DNA of 64,000 nucleotides from Leadbettera azotonutricia ZAS-9 (GTDB lineage: Bacteria > Spirochaetota > Spirochaetia > Treponematales > Breznakiellaceae): NCBI RefSeq assembly GCF_000214355.1, contig NC_015577.1:3091389-3155388 (forward strand), read 5' to 3'. Both the position numbers and the translations under genes were made by a program. The notes beneath the pieces were generated by a model. That model saw only the letters and a program-made list of their open reading frames with translations, searched no databases and was not told the DNA's origin. Shown piece after piece: positions 37,293 to 46,868 of the stretch (positions are counted from its first letter, which is position 1; every line of letters begins with the position of its first letter).

Positions 37293-38489
37293 TTAAGTAA
37301 GAATTATTTTTTTAAATATTTTATTCGAATCTTCATAATTAAAATTTCTTTTTATGAAACTACGCGCATTTGATCTAATATAATAACATAATTCAGAATC
37401 TATTGATAATTTTATAATCATATTCTCAAACTCTTCAGGTGTATTACAATAAAGATATTCCTTTTTATCATTAACTGGTATGCCTTCAATTGCTACATTA
37501 TTTGCTAATACTGGTATCCCTGCAGATAAAGCTTCAAGGACTTTAATTTTAATACCTGCCCCGAAAAGTAACGGGGCAACCATACACAAGCAGTCACTAA
37601 AATGTTCTTCTACATTTTTTACAAATCCAGTAATATGTATATTTTTGTTTGTATAATCATCAAGAGATTTATGTGGATTTGCACCTATTATATAAAGATG
37701 GTAACTTTCATCTAATTCTGACATAACATTTTTTATAAACCATATAACACTTAGATAATTTTCCGAACGATTCATTGCCCCCCAAAATATTATCTTTTTA
37801 TTATTATAATTTTTACGGTTAACATAAGAATAGCAATCATAATAAGGAACTATAATAATTATTTTTGATGGGTCAACTAGCTTATCCGTCAGTATTTTTT
37901 TATCTTTTTCAGAAAGAACTATTATAGAACTACACCTATTTAGAAAAAACAGCTCAGCTCTTTGTAGTTTACTATACTTAATATACCATATTATTTTTAA
38001 AAAATTCCTTTTTAATTCATATTGTCGATAATAACTCTGAAATGAAATATCATGCTCCAAGCATAAATATTTAATATCGGGAAATATTTTTTCTATATCA
38101 GATATTAACAATAATGCCTGTGTCCATTCTAGATATATTTTATCCGGATAATACCCCTGTGTTTTCAATATTTTCAATTGCTTCAATATTTTCAATTTAA
38201 AGAGAGGCATATAAAATCCTCCCGTCTTATTAAAAAAGGCAAAATATTTTAAAAATGTACTCATTTTTCTTAATAAGGATGTTATGATATTATCATCAGC
38301 CAACAAGATAACATTATCAATATTATATCTACTGAAGTCAGAATATTTCGTTTCTGCTTTTCTTGCAAATGTTACAACTTTCACATCACATTCTTTTGCC
38401 AAAGATTTAATATTATAATTATGAACCTTGCCACCTGCATGGTTTACTGTATCATAAGTTAAAAAGGGTGAAATAACCAAAACCTTCAT
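37293..38489 (-). CDS. GT4-family glycosyltransferase
   Basis: A 398-residue GT-B enzyme. The N-terminal half begins MKVLVISPFLTYDTVNHAGGKV, with the Gly-Gly-Lys loop that contacts the acceptor or donor phosphate. The C-terminal half has IIFWGAMNRSENYLSVIWFI, HITGFVKNVEEHFSDCLCMVAPLLFGAGIKIKVLEALSAG, the typical Glu-containing donor site. It overlaps the flippase stop by 4 nt. Sugar specificity is unknown. Confidence 0.88.
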   Translation of the reverse strand: MKVLVISPFLTYDTVNHAGGKVHNYNIKSLAKECDVKVVTFARKAETKYSDFSRYNIDNVILLADDNIITSLLRKMSTFLKYFAFFNKTGGFYMPLFKLKILKQLKILKTQGYYPDKIYLEWTQALLLISDIEKIFPDIKYLCLEHDISFQSYYRQYELKRNFLKIIWYIKYSKLQRAELFFLNRCSSIIVLSEKDKKILTDKLVDPSKIIIIVPYYDCYSYVNRKNYNNKKIIFWGAMNRSENYLSVIWFIKNVMSELDESYHLYIIGANPHKSLDDYTNKNIHITGFVKNVEEHFSDCLCMVAPLLFGAGIKIKVLEALSAGIPVLANNVAIEGIPVNDKKEYLYCNTPEEFENMIIKLSIDSELCYYIRSNARSFIKRNFNYEDSNKIFKKIILT

Positions 38490-40015
38490 TTAGCATTTCT
38501 CTTTTTTAATAAAAAGGATATACTATTTCTACAATTAGGGTCTTTTATAAATATAATATAGTATAATATATTAGGAATCAGCACACTAATTAAAATCTTA
38601 ATTAAGAATTCAATAATACCTTTACCATCAATAGCATTGCACAAATAAAATAATAATATACCTAAAATAAAAGAGATAGTAATATATTTTATATAATACA
38701 TTATTTGCTGTTTCAACTTATTTATTTCTTTAAAATAATATTTAAATAACACAAAAGCGTAACCGGGCAAAAGAATAAACATCACGCTTGCTATCGTAGA
38801 TATAATCACGCCGGGCAAACCAATAATATTAACTAGAATAATATTCATTACTAGATTAAATGCGGCTGCGATTAAAGGAACAAATTTTCCTTCAAAAAAC
38901 AGCCCTGAGGCTTCTTGATATATACGCAATAGATGACAACATGATTGAGAATAAAAACTCACCACCAACAAAAAAACAATGCTGTTAGGTAATAGATAGC
39001 TATTCCCCAACCACAATTCAATAAAGTTTTGATATAAGCATAAGCAGCACACCGAAAATGAAAATGATATCCACATATATAGAAAATTAAATTTGTTAAA
39101 ATCAGAATAGTTTTTTCCTATACTTTCCATAGCTATGCAACTACTAATAATTGGTCTTATTGAATTTTGAATAACGGCCTGAATAGCAAATAAAGAATAA
39201 ACAATAATGTAATAATTATTAAATTTACCCAAAATTTCTAATCCAAGAAAGATTGAAATAACAATACTGTCAACGGAGAATAAAACTGTACTGCCAATTT
39301 TATAACAAAAAACACCTTTAACTTTTTTTACTATATCACTAATGGAAACATCATCTAATTTCCCAAAACAAAAGTACTGAGGAAATAATTTTTTTACAAG
39401 AAATGCACTGACGATATTATTAAATATTGTCATTGCAGGTAATATCAAAATAAAATAATAATAGTTTCGAAATAGCATCAAAATGACTAACTGTAAAATG
39501 CTTTGTATAAATAAAACCAATGTTGATATTTTTACTTCAATATCGTATCTCTGATGTACTATTAATAAAATCTTTTTATATGCAAACAGGAAATAGCTTA
39601 TAGATGTATTTGATAAATATATTAAAAATAAAATATATACGTTAATATTATCGGGACAATCACCAGATATTAATGTTTTTAAAAAGGGTAATAATAATAT
39701 TCCACAAAAAAATATTATAACACCTATAATTCGATAGCTTTTTTTAAGAAAATTTAATAAAGCATTAATTTTATTGGTATCATTATCGGCAATAGGTTTA
39801 TAAAAACAAAAACTAATTGCACTGCCAAATCCGAGTTCCGCTAAACTTAAAACACCTAACAACCCGGCAAATAAGCTTCCCAAGCCAATATATTTAATTC
39901 CAATTGTGCCAATTATAACCGTTCGTATAACAAAAGGCAATATAATTGAGACAAAATTATGGATTAGTCCCCAAAATATACCACGGAACGCATTCTTTTT
40001 TTTATTAAATAACAT
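38486..40015 (-). CDS. Wzx-type polysaccharide flippase (MOP superfamily)
   Basis: A 509-residue protein with about 12-14 hydrophobic helices, the size of O-unit flippases. The start MLFNKKKNAFRGIFWGLIHNFVSIILPFV and the ELGFGSAISFCFYKP segment are typical. It would move undecaprenyl-linked repeat units across the inner membrane. I chose the ATG at 40015; an earlier in-frame ATG (40060) lies further inside the upstream GT4 gene. It overlaps that gene by 11 nt and the next by 4 nt. Confidence 0.85.
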   Translation of the reverse strand: MLFNKKKNAFRGIFWGLIHNFVSIILPFVIRTVIIGTIGIKYIGLGSLFAGLLGVLSLAELGFGSAISFCFYKPIADNDTNKINALLNFLKKSYRIIGVIIFFCGILLLPFLKTLISGDCPDNINVYILFLIYLSNTSISYFLFAYKKILLIVHQRYDIEVKISTLVLFIQSILQLVILMLFRNYYYFILILPAMTIFNNIVSAFLVKKLFPQYFCFGKLDDVSISDIVKKVKGVFCYKIGSTVLFSVDSIVISIFLGLEILGKFNNYYIIVYSLFAIQAVIQNSIRPIISSCIAMESIGKNYSDFNKFNFLYMWISFSFSVCCLCLYQNFIELWLGNSYLLPNSIVFLLVVSFYSQSCCHLLRIYQEASGLFFEGKFVPLIAAAFNLVMNIILVNIIGLPGVIISTIASVMFILLPGYAFVLFKYYFKEINKLKQQIMYYIKYITISFILGILLFYLCNAIDGKGIIEFLIKILISVLIPNILYYIIFIKDPNCRNSISFLLKKRNAK

Positions 40016-41193
40016 TACAAATATCAACTTCTGAATATATTTGACTAAGACGTTGAGCATAAACTTCTGGTGAATGATATTTTTTTATTCTTCTAATACA
40101 TAGAGGAACCTTAGGCATAATAACATCAGGGTTTATTAATATTTCTTCAAGTATTAAATTTAATTTTGTTAAAATAATGTTTTCCATACAATTATACGAC
40201 TTTTCATCATAGTCACAGAAAGACCATTCGTCTTGCTCCTTTAATGAAGCAATATCCAGTATCCAACCGACATCGCTATTGTTTATTTCTGATAAAGCCT
40301 CTCTATTAGTTGTTATACAAGGGATACCAGCCGCCTGCATCTCCAAAACTGAAAATCCAAAGGTATCGCCAAATGTTGGTAATAAACCAACATGACAAGT
40401 TTTTAAAATATTTATTACCTCCTTGTTACTAATACCAGAATACCACGTGATCCAACCTTCGTTATTTTTAATATATTTTTTTAGCGCAATTATATCTTTT
40501 TTTGTTATACAACAATTTTTTAATGCACCTCCAATACTTAAATCACTTACAAGTATTAGTCTTACAGGATACTTGTCTTTGAGATTAGCTAAAGCCTTTA
40601 TTGCTACTATACCGCCTTTTCTCCAAATATCATTACCTATAAATACAAAATTAATTTCTCTAGTAATGGTTTTGAATATCAATTCTTCATCAATTAAAAT
40701 TTCCTGGGGCGGGTATAAAATTTCTGTTTTTTCTAAGATGGCTTTTAATTCCATATCCGAAACATCATACTTTTTTAGTAATTGTAATTCTCTATTATAA
40801 GCCCATTGGGATATAGGAAGCAATTTCTTGCAATTATTATCGATAATATATTTGATAGCTCTTTTTACAAAAACTGAAAACAGTTTATTTTCAAAATATC
40901 CGGGACATGTATGCTCAAAGGTTACAACCCATGGCTTATTCGTACAACAAACGCTATTAAAAGAATGCAGAATATCTATATTGCTTGGCATTCTTTTTTT
41001 TATAGAATAAAAAACAGCAATATCCATATAAATCTGTCCATTGTATTTTTTCATAAAATTTACTGATTATCCGGAAAAATTTTGCTATTATTTGAATAAT
41101 AATATTCCTAGGCTCTCTCAGATAGGATGCACTAGTTTTATTTATTATTATTCTTTTTTCAGGATATGAAGAACTAATAAATGCGATATTCAT
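40005..41193 (-). pseudogene. GT4-family glycosyltransferase with N-terminal frameshift
   Basis: The gene starts at 41193 (TAGGAAAAA upstream) with MNIAFISSSYPEKR, a normal GT4 N-terminus. It then leaves frame at an A6 run near 41045-41050. With five A the sequence continues as FYEKYNGQIYMDIAVFYSI into the body (349 codons from an internal ATG at 41054, to 40005). The body has the GT4 core: FVFIGNDIWRKGGIVAIKAL, and GLLPTFGDTFGFSVLEMQAAGIP with the donor-site Glu. Translation could restart at 41054, giving a product short of ~46 residues. The function would be in surface polysaccharide assembly. Confidence 0.72.
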
Positions 41194-41199
41194 TTTTTC

Positions 41200-42207
41200 C
41201 TACATTTTATTTATCGTTCCAAGATAAATATCATATACTCTAAACGTTATTTTGTATAATAATGATTTTCTGCAATCTCTATTATAGAAGCGCTTCATAA
41301 TAACTGAATTGATATCAGCTTGAAATATACTTATAATAACCCTATATAATACATTGATTTCCTTTATAGACTGAATAAAAAATTCTCGTAAAAGCCTTAT
41401 TTTTTCTTTTGTTTCCGGTCGTTCAGATTCATTTACCATAAATCTATATATACTGAGTATTTTTTTATATTTATAAGTATTATAATTCCTTGAAAAATAA
41501 AGAAAAAACGCACCATCTGCCGATGGAAAATAATCTGCATTAAAGCCGCCACTTTCAATAAAGGCATTACGTTCAAATAGTATTCCACATGTTGGAGTTC
41601 CTAGTTCATAAAAAATATTAGCAGAAAATGGAATTTTTACAAGTTTTTTAATTGATTTGACTCGGGCATATACCTTTTTTATATAAAACTTGATATTTTT
41701 TGATTCTTTATCTAAGGATGATAGATATATATTATCTGTACAGCTTATAAGCAAACATTTAATTTTTTTCTTAACCTTTGTTATTATTGTCGCAACATGT
41801 TCTAAATAATCTTCTAACAGCAGATCATCATCATGTAAAAAAGCAAAATATTTTGTTCTTGCCAAAACGGCGCAACGATTTAGGTTGCCAAATAATTGCA
41901 AGTTCTCTTTATTTTTATAATATATTATTTTCGAATCATTAAACGACTGAACAATCTCAGCCACCTCGGTATTATTGAAATCAGAATCATTATCGACAAC
42001 GATAATCTGATAGCCAATGTTAGTATTCTGATTAACAGCACTTTCAATTGCATCTCTTAATAAATTAGGGCGTTTATACGTTGGTATACAAATTGTAATC
42101 TCAGCATCGAGAATGTTATCAGGATTCCCATAAAGCAGAATTGACTCAATATCCATCTGCTTTGAAATACTATCTTTATTTTTTGAGAAATCAATTAATT
42201 CCATCAT
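41200..42207 (-). CDS. GT2-family glycosyltransferase
   Basis: A 335-residue GT-A enzyme with an extra ~35-residue N-terminal lead. The core is ITICIPTYKRPNLLRDAIESAV, IVVDNDSDFNN and FAFLHDDDLLLEDYLE (the DDD metal site). AGAGGA lies just before a double ATG at 42207/42204; the second ATG has the better spacing. Donor and acceptor are unknown. It is followed 6 nt later by the frameshifted GT4 gene. Confidence 0.86.
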   Translation of the reverse strand: MMELIDFSKNKDSISKQMDIESILLYGNPDNILDAEITICIPTYKRPNLLRDAIESAVNQNTNIGYQIIVVDNDSDFNNTEVAEIVQSFNDSKIIYYKNKENLQLFGNLNRCAVLARTKYFAFLHDDDLLLEDYLEHVATIITKVKKKIKCLLISCTDNIYLSSLDKESKNIKFYIKKVYARVKSIKKLVKIPFSANIFYELGTPTCGILFERNAFIESGGFNADYFPSADGAFFLYFSRNYNTYKYKKILSIYRFMVNESERPETKEKIRLLREFFIQSIKEINVLYRVIISIFQADINSVIMKRFYNRDCRKSLLYKITFRVYDIYLGTINKM

Positions 42208-42231
42208 TCCTCTAACATTAGTTTATTTTTA

Positions 42232-43497
42232 TTATTTTATGACTTTATTCTTTCCACTCAAATAGCTTTGATCGCTCCATAAATAATCCCACTCACCGAA
42301 ACGACCGATAAGGTCAATCCGTTGATTAGCAAGATATTCTTTAATCTTATCCCTATCTTTTTCCATATCCTGCAAAAATATTACATTTCCACGAGGCAAT
42401 ATTCGATAATCCACAAATTGAATATCATCTTCATTGCAAATCTTCATTTTCTTTAGTGCATATAGTGTATTTTCAATTACTTTTTCTTTATCAACAATAT
42501 CATCAGGATGATGATATATCTCAAATTGCAAGGAGCTACTACCCATTGGGGCGTTATCATTTGATTTAATGCTAGGGCTATTTACCCGAGCTGACATAAT
42601 ATCTTCATCATAAATATAAAACCAAAGATGTTTTGGAATATTAGGCTTATTAAAGCCAATGGATACCAAACTAATTTTACTAGCTTTTAGCTTTTCTGCC
42701 TTATATTGTATTTCAGAAGGTGCATTTTCTATAATTTCAATTAATTCAGGTAATGGTATTGAACTGACCAATTTATCATATCCATATATTGTCCTATCAG
42801 AAAATTGGACTACTTTCCCTTTTAAATCAATCTTAACCGCTTTTTTGTTATATTCAATAGCTGCACCAGTGATTAGAGGCTTTAAAAAACTTTCATACCC
42901 TCCATTACCAGAAGGATAGCGCATCTCTTTGGCATAATAATCATTACCTGTATTCGGCGAGAAAGCGCCAAATAATATTTTCTCAATATCCGGAACATTT
43001 AAACGGGATCCTATCCATGTTGTAGACAGGTCCTTGGGCTCAACAGTCCAATATTTTTTTGTATACACATAGTAAAACCGCTTAGCAATTTCCTCCCCAT
43101 AGGAAGCTTCAAGCCAATCTTTATAATCCTGTATGTACTCGAATTTCTTACGCTCTATAAATGACTTGATATATGCAGTTTTATCAGAAGCATCTAATGG
43201 ATACATATTATTTATTAAAGGGTGTTTCACCCAATAACCATTGTAAAAATTAAAGGCTAATGGTTCATGTCTATTATAGACGGTTTTATCAAAAAATATT
43301 CTAGCATCATTATTCGTAGTAAACGACAGATGAACCGCTGAATCAAAAGTAAGTCCTTGTATCTTAAAACTATGGCATAATCCGCCAGGAAATGATTCTG
43401 CCTCAAAAATCACGGTTTTTTCGTTCTTATTGCGTTTTTCATTGGCATAAGCCAACCCCGCAATCCCAGCACCTAAAATCAAATTATCAATTTGCAT
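42232..43497 (-). CDS. FAD-dependent amine-oxidase-like/UDP-galactopyranose mutase-like protein
   Basis: A 421-residue flavoprotein. The N-terminal FAD motif is NLILGAGIAGLAYA, followed by VIFEAESFPGGLCHSF. The conserved late part includes PRGNVIFLQDMEKDR and LIGRFGEWDYLWSDQSY. Proteins like this in polysaccharide clusters are Glf-like or protoporphyrinogen-oxidase-like and may remodel a nucleotide sugar ring; the exact reaction is not clear. AAAGGGAA lies 7 nt before the ATG. It follows the CDP-sugar genes in the same operon. Confidence 0.8.
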   Translation of the reverse strand: MQIDNLILGAGIAGLAYANEKRNKNEKTVIFEAESFPGGLCHSFKIQGLTFDSAVHLSFTTNNDARIFFDKTVYNRHEPLAFNFYNGYWVKHPLINNMYPLDASDKTAYIKSFIERKKFEYIQDYKDWLEASYGEEIAKRFYYVYTKKYWTVEPKDLSTTWIGSRLNVPDIEKILFGAFSPNTGNDYYAKEMRYPSGNGGYESFLKPLITGAAIEYNKKAVKIDLKGKVVQFSDRTIYGYDKLVSSIPLPELIEIIENAPSEIQYKAEKLKASKISLVSIGFNKPNIPKHLWFYIYDEDIMSARVNSPSIKSNDNAPMGSSSLQFEIYHHPDDIVDKEKVIENTLYALKKMKICNEDDIQFVDYRILPRGNVIFLQDMEKDRDKIKEYLANQRIDLIGRFGEWDYLWSDQSYLSGKNKVIK

Positions 43498-43520
43498 TTA
43501 CATTCCCTTTACTCATATAT

Positions 43521-44384
43521 CTAGCTAAATTGTTTTCGCAACCCTTGCTCCAGATTTAAACTTGGACTCCAATCTAATTTTTTCAAACTATCCATCGGCG
43601 CAATCGATTTCATTATATCTAGATCGCGATATTGTTTTGCACCCCATAATATATTTGCTTTTTTCCCATTAATGTGTTCAATTAATACTGCAAGCTCTCG
43701 AATACTAGTACCTATACCAGTTCCCAGGTGATAATCGGTCGAATCTGTTAATTTATTTAAATTTTCTATGCAGTAAACATAAAAATTGACAACATCATAA
43801 ATATGAATAAAATCAAGAATCTGCTCTCCTTTTGTCATTTCAATAGGAACAATGCTATCTAAAGAATCAATAATATAATCAATAACTTTCTTTGTTTTGG
43901 ACACTCCACCATAAATTGTATACGGTATTATATTTATTGTTTTAAACCCTATTAAATTTTTGAAATATTTTATTATATATCTTGTAGCACATTTACTTGC
44001 CGAATAATAGTAAGCCGGATTTAAATCTCCGTCATTCAAATAATATTCCGCAAATGTTCCAGTATTAATAAAATATCTTAGTGATGTATTCTTTAAGCTT
44101 TCGAGTAATATTGATGTGAATAAAATATTACTATCTATAATATTTTTTATTGAATAAACGTCATCATTTTTAATCATACTTGATGCAAGATGGACAACAA
44201 TTTCAGGGGCAAATAGTTCTATCTCTCTCTTGAATCTATCAAAATTATCATCTGCCAAGATTTGAATATTTCTACCAATATCATCTGAAACATTTCTAAC
44301 AGCAACCTTAATGTTGTGCTTTGATAATTTGGGCAGAAGGGTTGAACCAACGAATCCAGTTGCTCCGGTTATGAGTATTCTCAT
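43521..44384 (-). CDS. NAD(P)-dependent sugar epimerase/reductase (extended SDR)
   Basis: A 287-residue short-chain dehydrogenase with the N-terminal GATGFVGS dinucleotide motif and a catalytic Y-x3-K (YYSASKCATRY). Its position after rfbF, rfbG and an RmlC-like epimerase suggests it reduces the 4-keto group of a CDP-4-keto-6-deoxyhexose, as in CDP-6-deoxyhexose pathways. Start overlaps the epimerase stop (ATGA). GC content drops sharply from here leftward. Confidence 0.82.
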   Translation of the reverse strand: MRILITGATGFVGSTLLPKLSKHNIKVAVRNVSDDIGRNIQILADDNFDRFKREIELFAPEIVVHLASSMIKNDDVYSIKNIIDSNILFTSILLESLKNTSLRYFINTGTFAEYYLNDGDLNPAYYYSASKCATRYIIKYFKNLIGFKTINIIPYTIYGGVSKTKKVIDYIIDSLDSIVPIEMTKGEQILDFIHIYDVVNFYVYCIENLNKLTDSTDYHLGTGIGTSIRELAVLIEHINGKKANILWGAKQYRDLDIMKSIAPMDSLKKLDWSPSLNLEQGLRKQFS

Positions 44385-44935
44385 GATAGCTTGACACCTT
44401 GAAATTCGTTGCCTATAAAAAATTGGGCTTTATCTTTGTCTGATACTATGGTAATAGGTATTGGCCATTCTATATTAATCTTTGGATCGTCAAACCTGAC
44501 CGCATCTTCATTGCTCTTGGAATAAAATGCTGTTGACATATACACCATTTCGATATTATCGTCAAGCGATTGAAAACCATGTGCACATCCCTCTGGGATG
44601 ACTAGGGCTTTCATGTTGTCGGCTGATAAAGTTTCCCCATGCCATTGCAAAAATGTAAAAGAATCTTTCCTAAGATCAACTGCAACATCAAAAATGCTAC
44701 CCTTTACACAACGTACAATTTTCATCTCTGCATGAGGGGGATACTGAAAATGCATACCGCGTATAGTACCTTTTGTCTTTGTCATGGAGTGATTGAGTTG
44801 TTTTATAATAATATTAGTACGAACGGATTCTAGTTCTTTTTGGCAAAAAATACGATTAAAAAAACCTCTTTCGTCTCGAAATGGTTCCGATATGATGATT
44901 TTTACACCATCAATCTTGGTATTTTCAAAAATCAT
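44381..44935 (-). CDS. RmlC-like nucleotide-4-keto-6-deoxysugar epimerase
   Basis: A 184-residue cupin epimerase related to dTDP-4-dehydrorhamnose 3,5-epimerase. Features are EPFRDERGFFNRIFCQKEL, IRGMHFQYPPHAEMKIVRC with the catalytic His, VAVDLRKDSFTF and VIPEGCAHGFQSL. A genuine rfbC lies at 60637-61173, so this copy most likely works on the CDP-glucose-derived intermediate made by RfbG. The start shares a base with the rfbG stop. Confidence 0.88.
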   Translation of the reverse strand: MIFENTKIDGVKIIISEPFRDERGFFNRIFCQKELESVRTNIIIKQLNHSMTKTKGTIRGMHFQYPPHAEMKIVRCVKGSIFDVAVDLRKDSFTFLQWHGETLSADNMKALVIPEGCAHGFQSLDDNIEMVYMSTAFYSKSNEDAVRFDDPKINIEWPIPITIVSDKDKAQFFIGNEFQGVKLS

Positions 44936-45990
44936 TACTCTTCTCCAAAATAATTCTGTATCTGCCCATTAACACACGCGAGCCGTGCCGAATCCGTATC
45001 TGCCCAGGCAAATACAACTACTTTCTCTATCGCTGTTTTGATATCCCACGATTGCCTCCACCCCAATACGGTCTTTGCCTTTGAGCAGTCAAGCTTCAAG
45101 AAGTTTGCCTCATGGGGGCCGTTGTCATGTTGCTCAACCCAGGAAGCTCCCTGCCCCCATACATCGCAGAACAATGCCGCTAGTTCCCCGGTGGTGACAC
45201 AGCTTACATCATCGGGTCCAAAGTTATATGAACCTTCAAGGGATTTGTCCTGATACTGTTGTTCCGCCAGCAGAAGATATCCTGAAAGGCACTCCAACAC
45301 ATGTTGATATGGCCTGATTGAATATGGATTCCGTAATACGATTTCTTTCCCCGCTTGGACTGCCCGGATACAATCAGGGATGATTCGGTCCTCAGCATAA
45401 TCCCCACCGCCGATCACATTCCCCGAACGGGCTGTAGATACCGCCGGGGCATCTTCATAGTGGAAAAAGGCATTACGATAACTATGCGTTACTAATTCGC
45501 TACAGGATTTACTGTTTGAATAAGGATCATACCCACAAAGATTTTCGTTTTCCCGGTATCCCCAAAACCATTCTTTGTTCTCGTAGACTTTGTCGGTGGT
45601 TATGTTGACAAGCGAACGAATTCCCGGCGTTAGCCGCAGTGCCTCAAGGATATTCACCGTCCCCATCACATTGGTTTCGTACGTTGCCGCCGGTTCACGA
45701 TAGGACAGCCGCACCAGCGGTTGAGCTGCAAGATGAAAAACAATATCAGGCTTTGCATCCTGAACCGCCTTTATCAGAGTGTTTCGGTTACGGATATCGC
45801 TAATAATTGAACGAATATTGCTAGCTATTTTTGCTTGAACAAAAAGGGACGGCTCTGTCGGCGGCTCCAACGCGTAACCGGTTACTTCCGCTCCCGTCTG
45901 GAGTAAAATACGGCATAGCCAAGCTCCCTTAAATCCTGTATGCCCAGTGATAAAGACTTTCTTTCCTTTATAGAATGAAAGCCTATTCAC
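44935..45990 (-). CDS. rfbG: CDP-glucose 4,6-dehydratase
   Basis: About 351 residues, an SDR enzyme that makes CDP-4-keto-6-deoxyglucose. It shows FITGHTGFKGAWL (NAD motif), HLAAQPLVRLSYREP, NITTDKVYENKEW and YDPYSNSKSCSELVT with the Y-x3-K. The GTG at 45990 has GGAAGG 6 nt upstream and overlaps rfbF by 8 nt. An ATG at 46011 would add seven residues and is also possible. It works directly after RfbF. Confidence 0.92.
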   Translation of the reverse strand: MNRLSFYKGKKVFITGHTGFKGAWLCRILLQTGAEVTGYALEPPTEPSLFVQAKIASNIRSIISDIRNRNTLIKAVQDAKPDIVFHLAAQPLVRLSYREPAATYETNVMGTVNILEALRLTPGIRSLVNITTDKVYENKEWFWGYRENENLCGYDPYSNSKSCSELVTHSYRNAFFHYEDAPAVSTARSGNVIGGGDYAEDRIIPDCIRAVQAGKEIVLRNPYSIRPYQHVLECLSGYLLLAEQQYQDKSLEGSYNFGPDDVSCVTTGELAALFCDVWGQGASWVEQHDNGPHEANFLKLDCSKAKTVLGWRQSWDIKTAIEKVVVFAWADTDSARLACVNGQIQNYFGEE

Positions 45991-46762
45991 GCCAAACCTT
46001 CCAAGGAGCATTCCCAGTTTCCCATAAGGCTTGTAATTCTATTTTATCCCGAAGGGTATCCATCGGTTTCCAGAAGCCACTGTGTTTATAGGATTGAAGT
46101 TGACCTTCCCGCGCCAGATTTTCCAGCGGTTTTCGTTCAAAGACAGTCGCATCTTCTTCGGTGATATACTCAAATACTTCCGGTTGAAGCACGAAGAATC
46201 CACCGTTTACCCAGGAGCCGTCCCCATGGGGTTTCTCAATAAAAGACAGTATCCGGTCATCTTCGGCTATTTCTAGTGCGCCGAATTTCCCCGTCGGCAA
46301 TACCGCCGTTAAAGTCGCAAGCCTGCGATTTTTTTTGTGATATTCCAGCAGTTCAGCAATGTTGATATTCGCCACTCCATCGCCATAAGTCAGCATGAAT
46401 GGCTCACTGCCTATGTATTTCTGAATTCGTTTGATCCGTCCGCCGGTCATCGTTTCATAGCCCGTATCAACCAAAGTAATCTTCCAGGGTTCTGACATGG
46501 AATTATGATATTCGATTTTGTTATCCGCTAAATCTATGGTAATATCCGCTGAATGCATATAATAATGATAAAAATAATCCTTGATGTAGTACGATTTATA
46601 CCCGCAGCATACGATAAACTCATTAAAACCATAATGGGAATAGATTTTCATGATATGCCAGAGGATAGGTTTTCCGCCGATTTCGACCATGGGTTTGGGA
46701 CGGAGTTCTGTTTCTTCGGAAAGCCGGGTTCCATATCCACCGGCCAAGATGACTACTTTCAT
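45983..46762 (-). CDS. rfbF: Glucose-1-phosphate cytidylyltransferase
   Basis: A 259-residue nucleotidyltransferase that makes CDP-glucose from glucose-1-phosphate and CTP. It has the signature start VVILAGGYGTRLSEETELRPKPMVEIGGKPILWHIMK, then LTYGDGVANI (metal-binding Asp) and NGGFFVLQPEVF. It is the first gene of the CDP-deoxyhexose set and of the AT-rich leftward operon. GC is intermediate between the core and the AT-rich block. AGGAA precedes the ATG. Confidence 0.94.
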   Translation of the reverse strand: MKVVILAGGYGTRLSEETELRPKPMVEIGGKPILWHIMKIYSHYGFNEFIVCCGYKSYYIKDYFYHYYMHSADITIDLADNKIEYHNSMSEPWKITLVDTGYETMTGGRIKRIQKYIGSEPFMLTYGDGVANINIAELLEYHKKNRRLATLTAVLPTGKFGALEIAEDDRILSFIEKPHGDGSWVNGGFFVLQPEVFEYITEEDATVFERKPLENLAREGQLQSYKHSGFWKPMDTLRDKIELQALWETGNAPWKVWRE

Positions 46763-46868
46763 GTTTTGAATCGTTCCTATTATTTTTCTGAAAAAGGGTA
46801 TCTTTTTTCCCTATTGCTTGTTTTTAAATAAAGTTGACATTACACGCTATCCGGGTATCCGACTGCCG

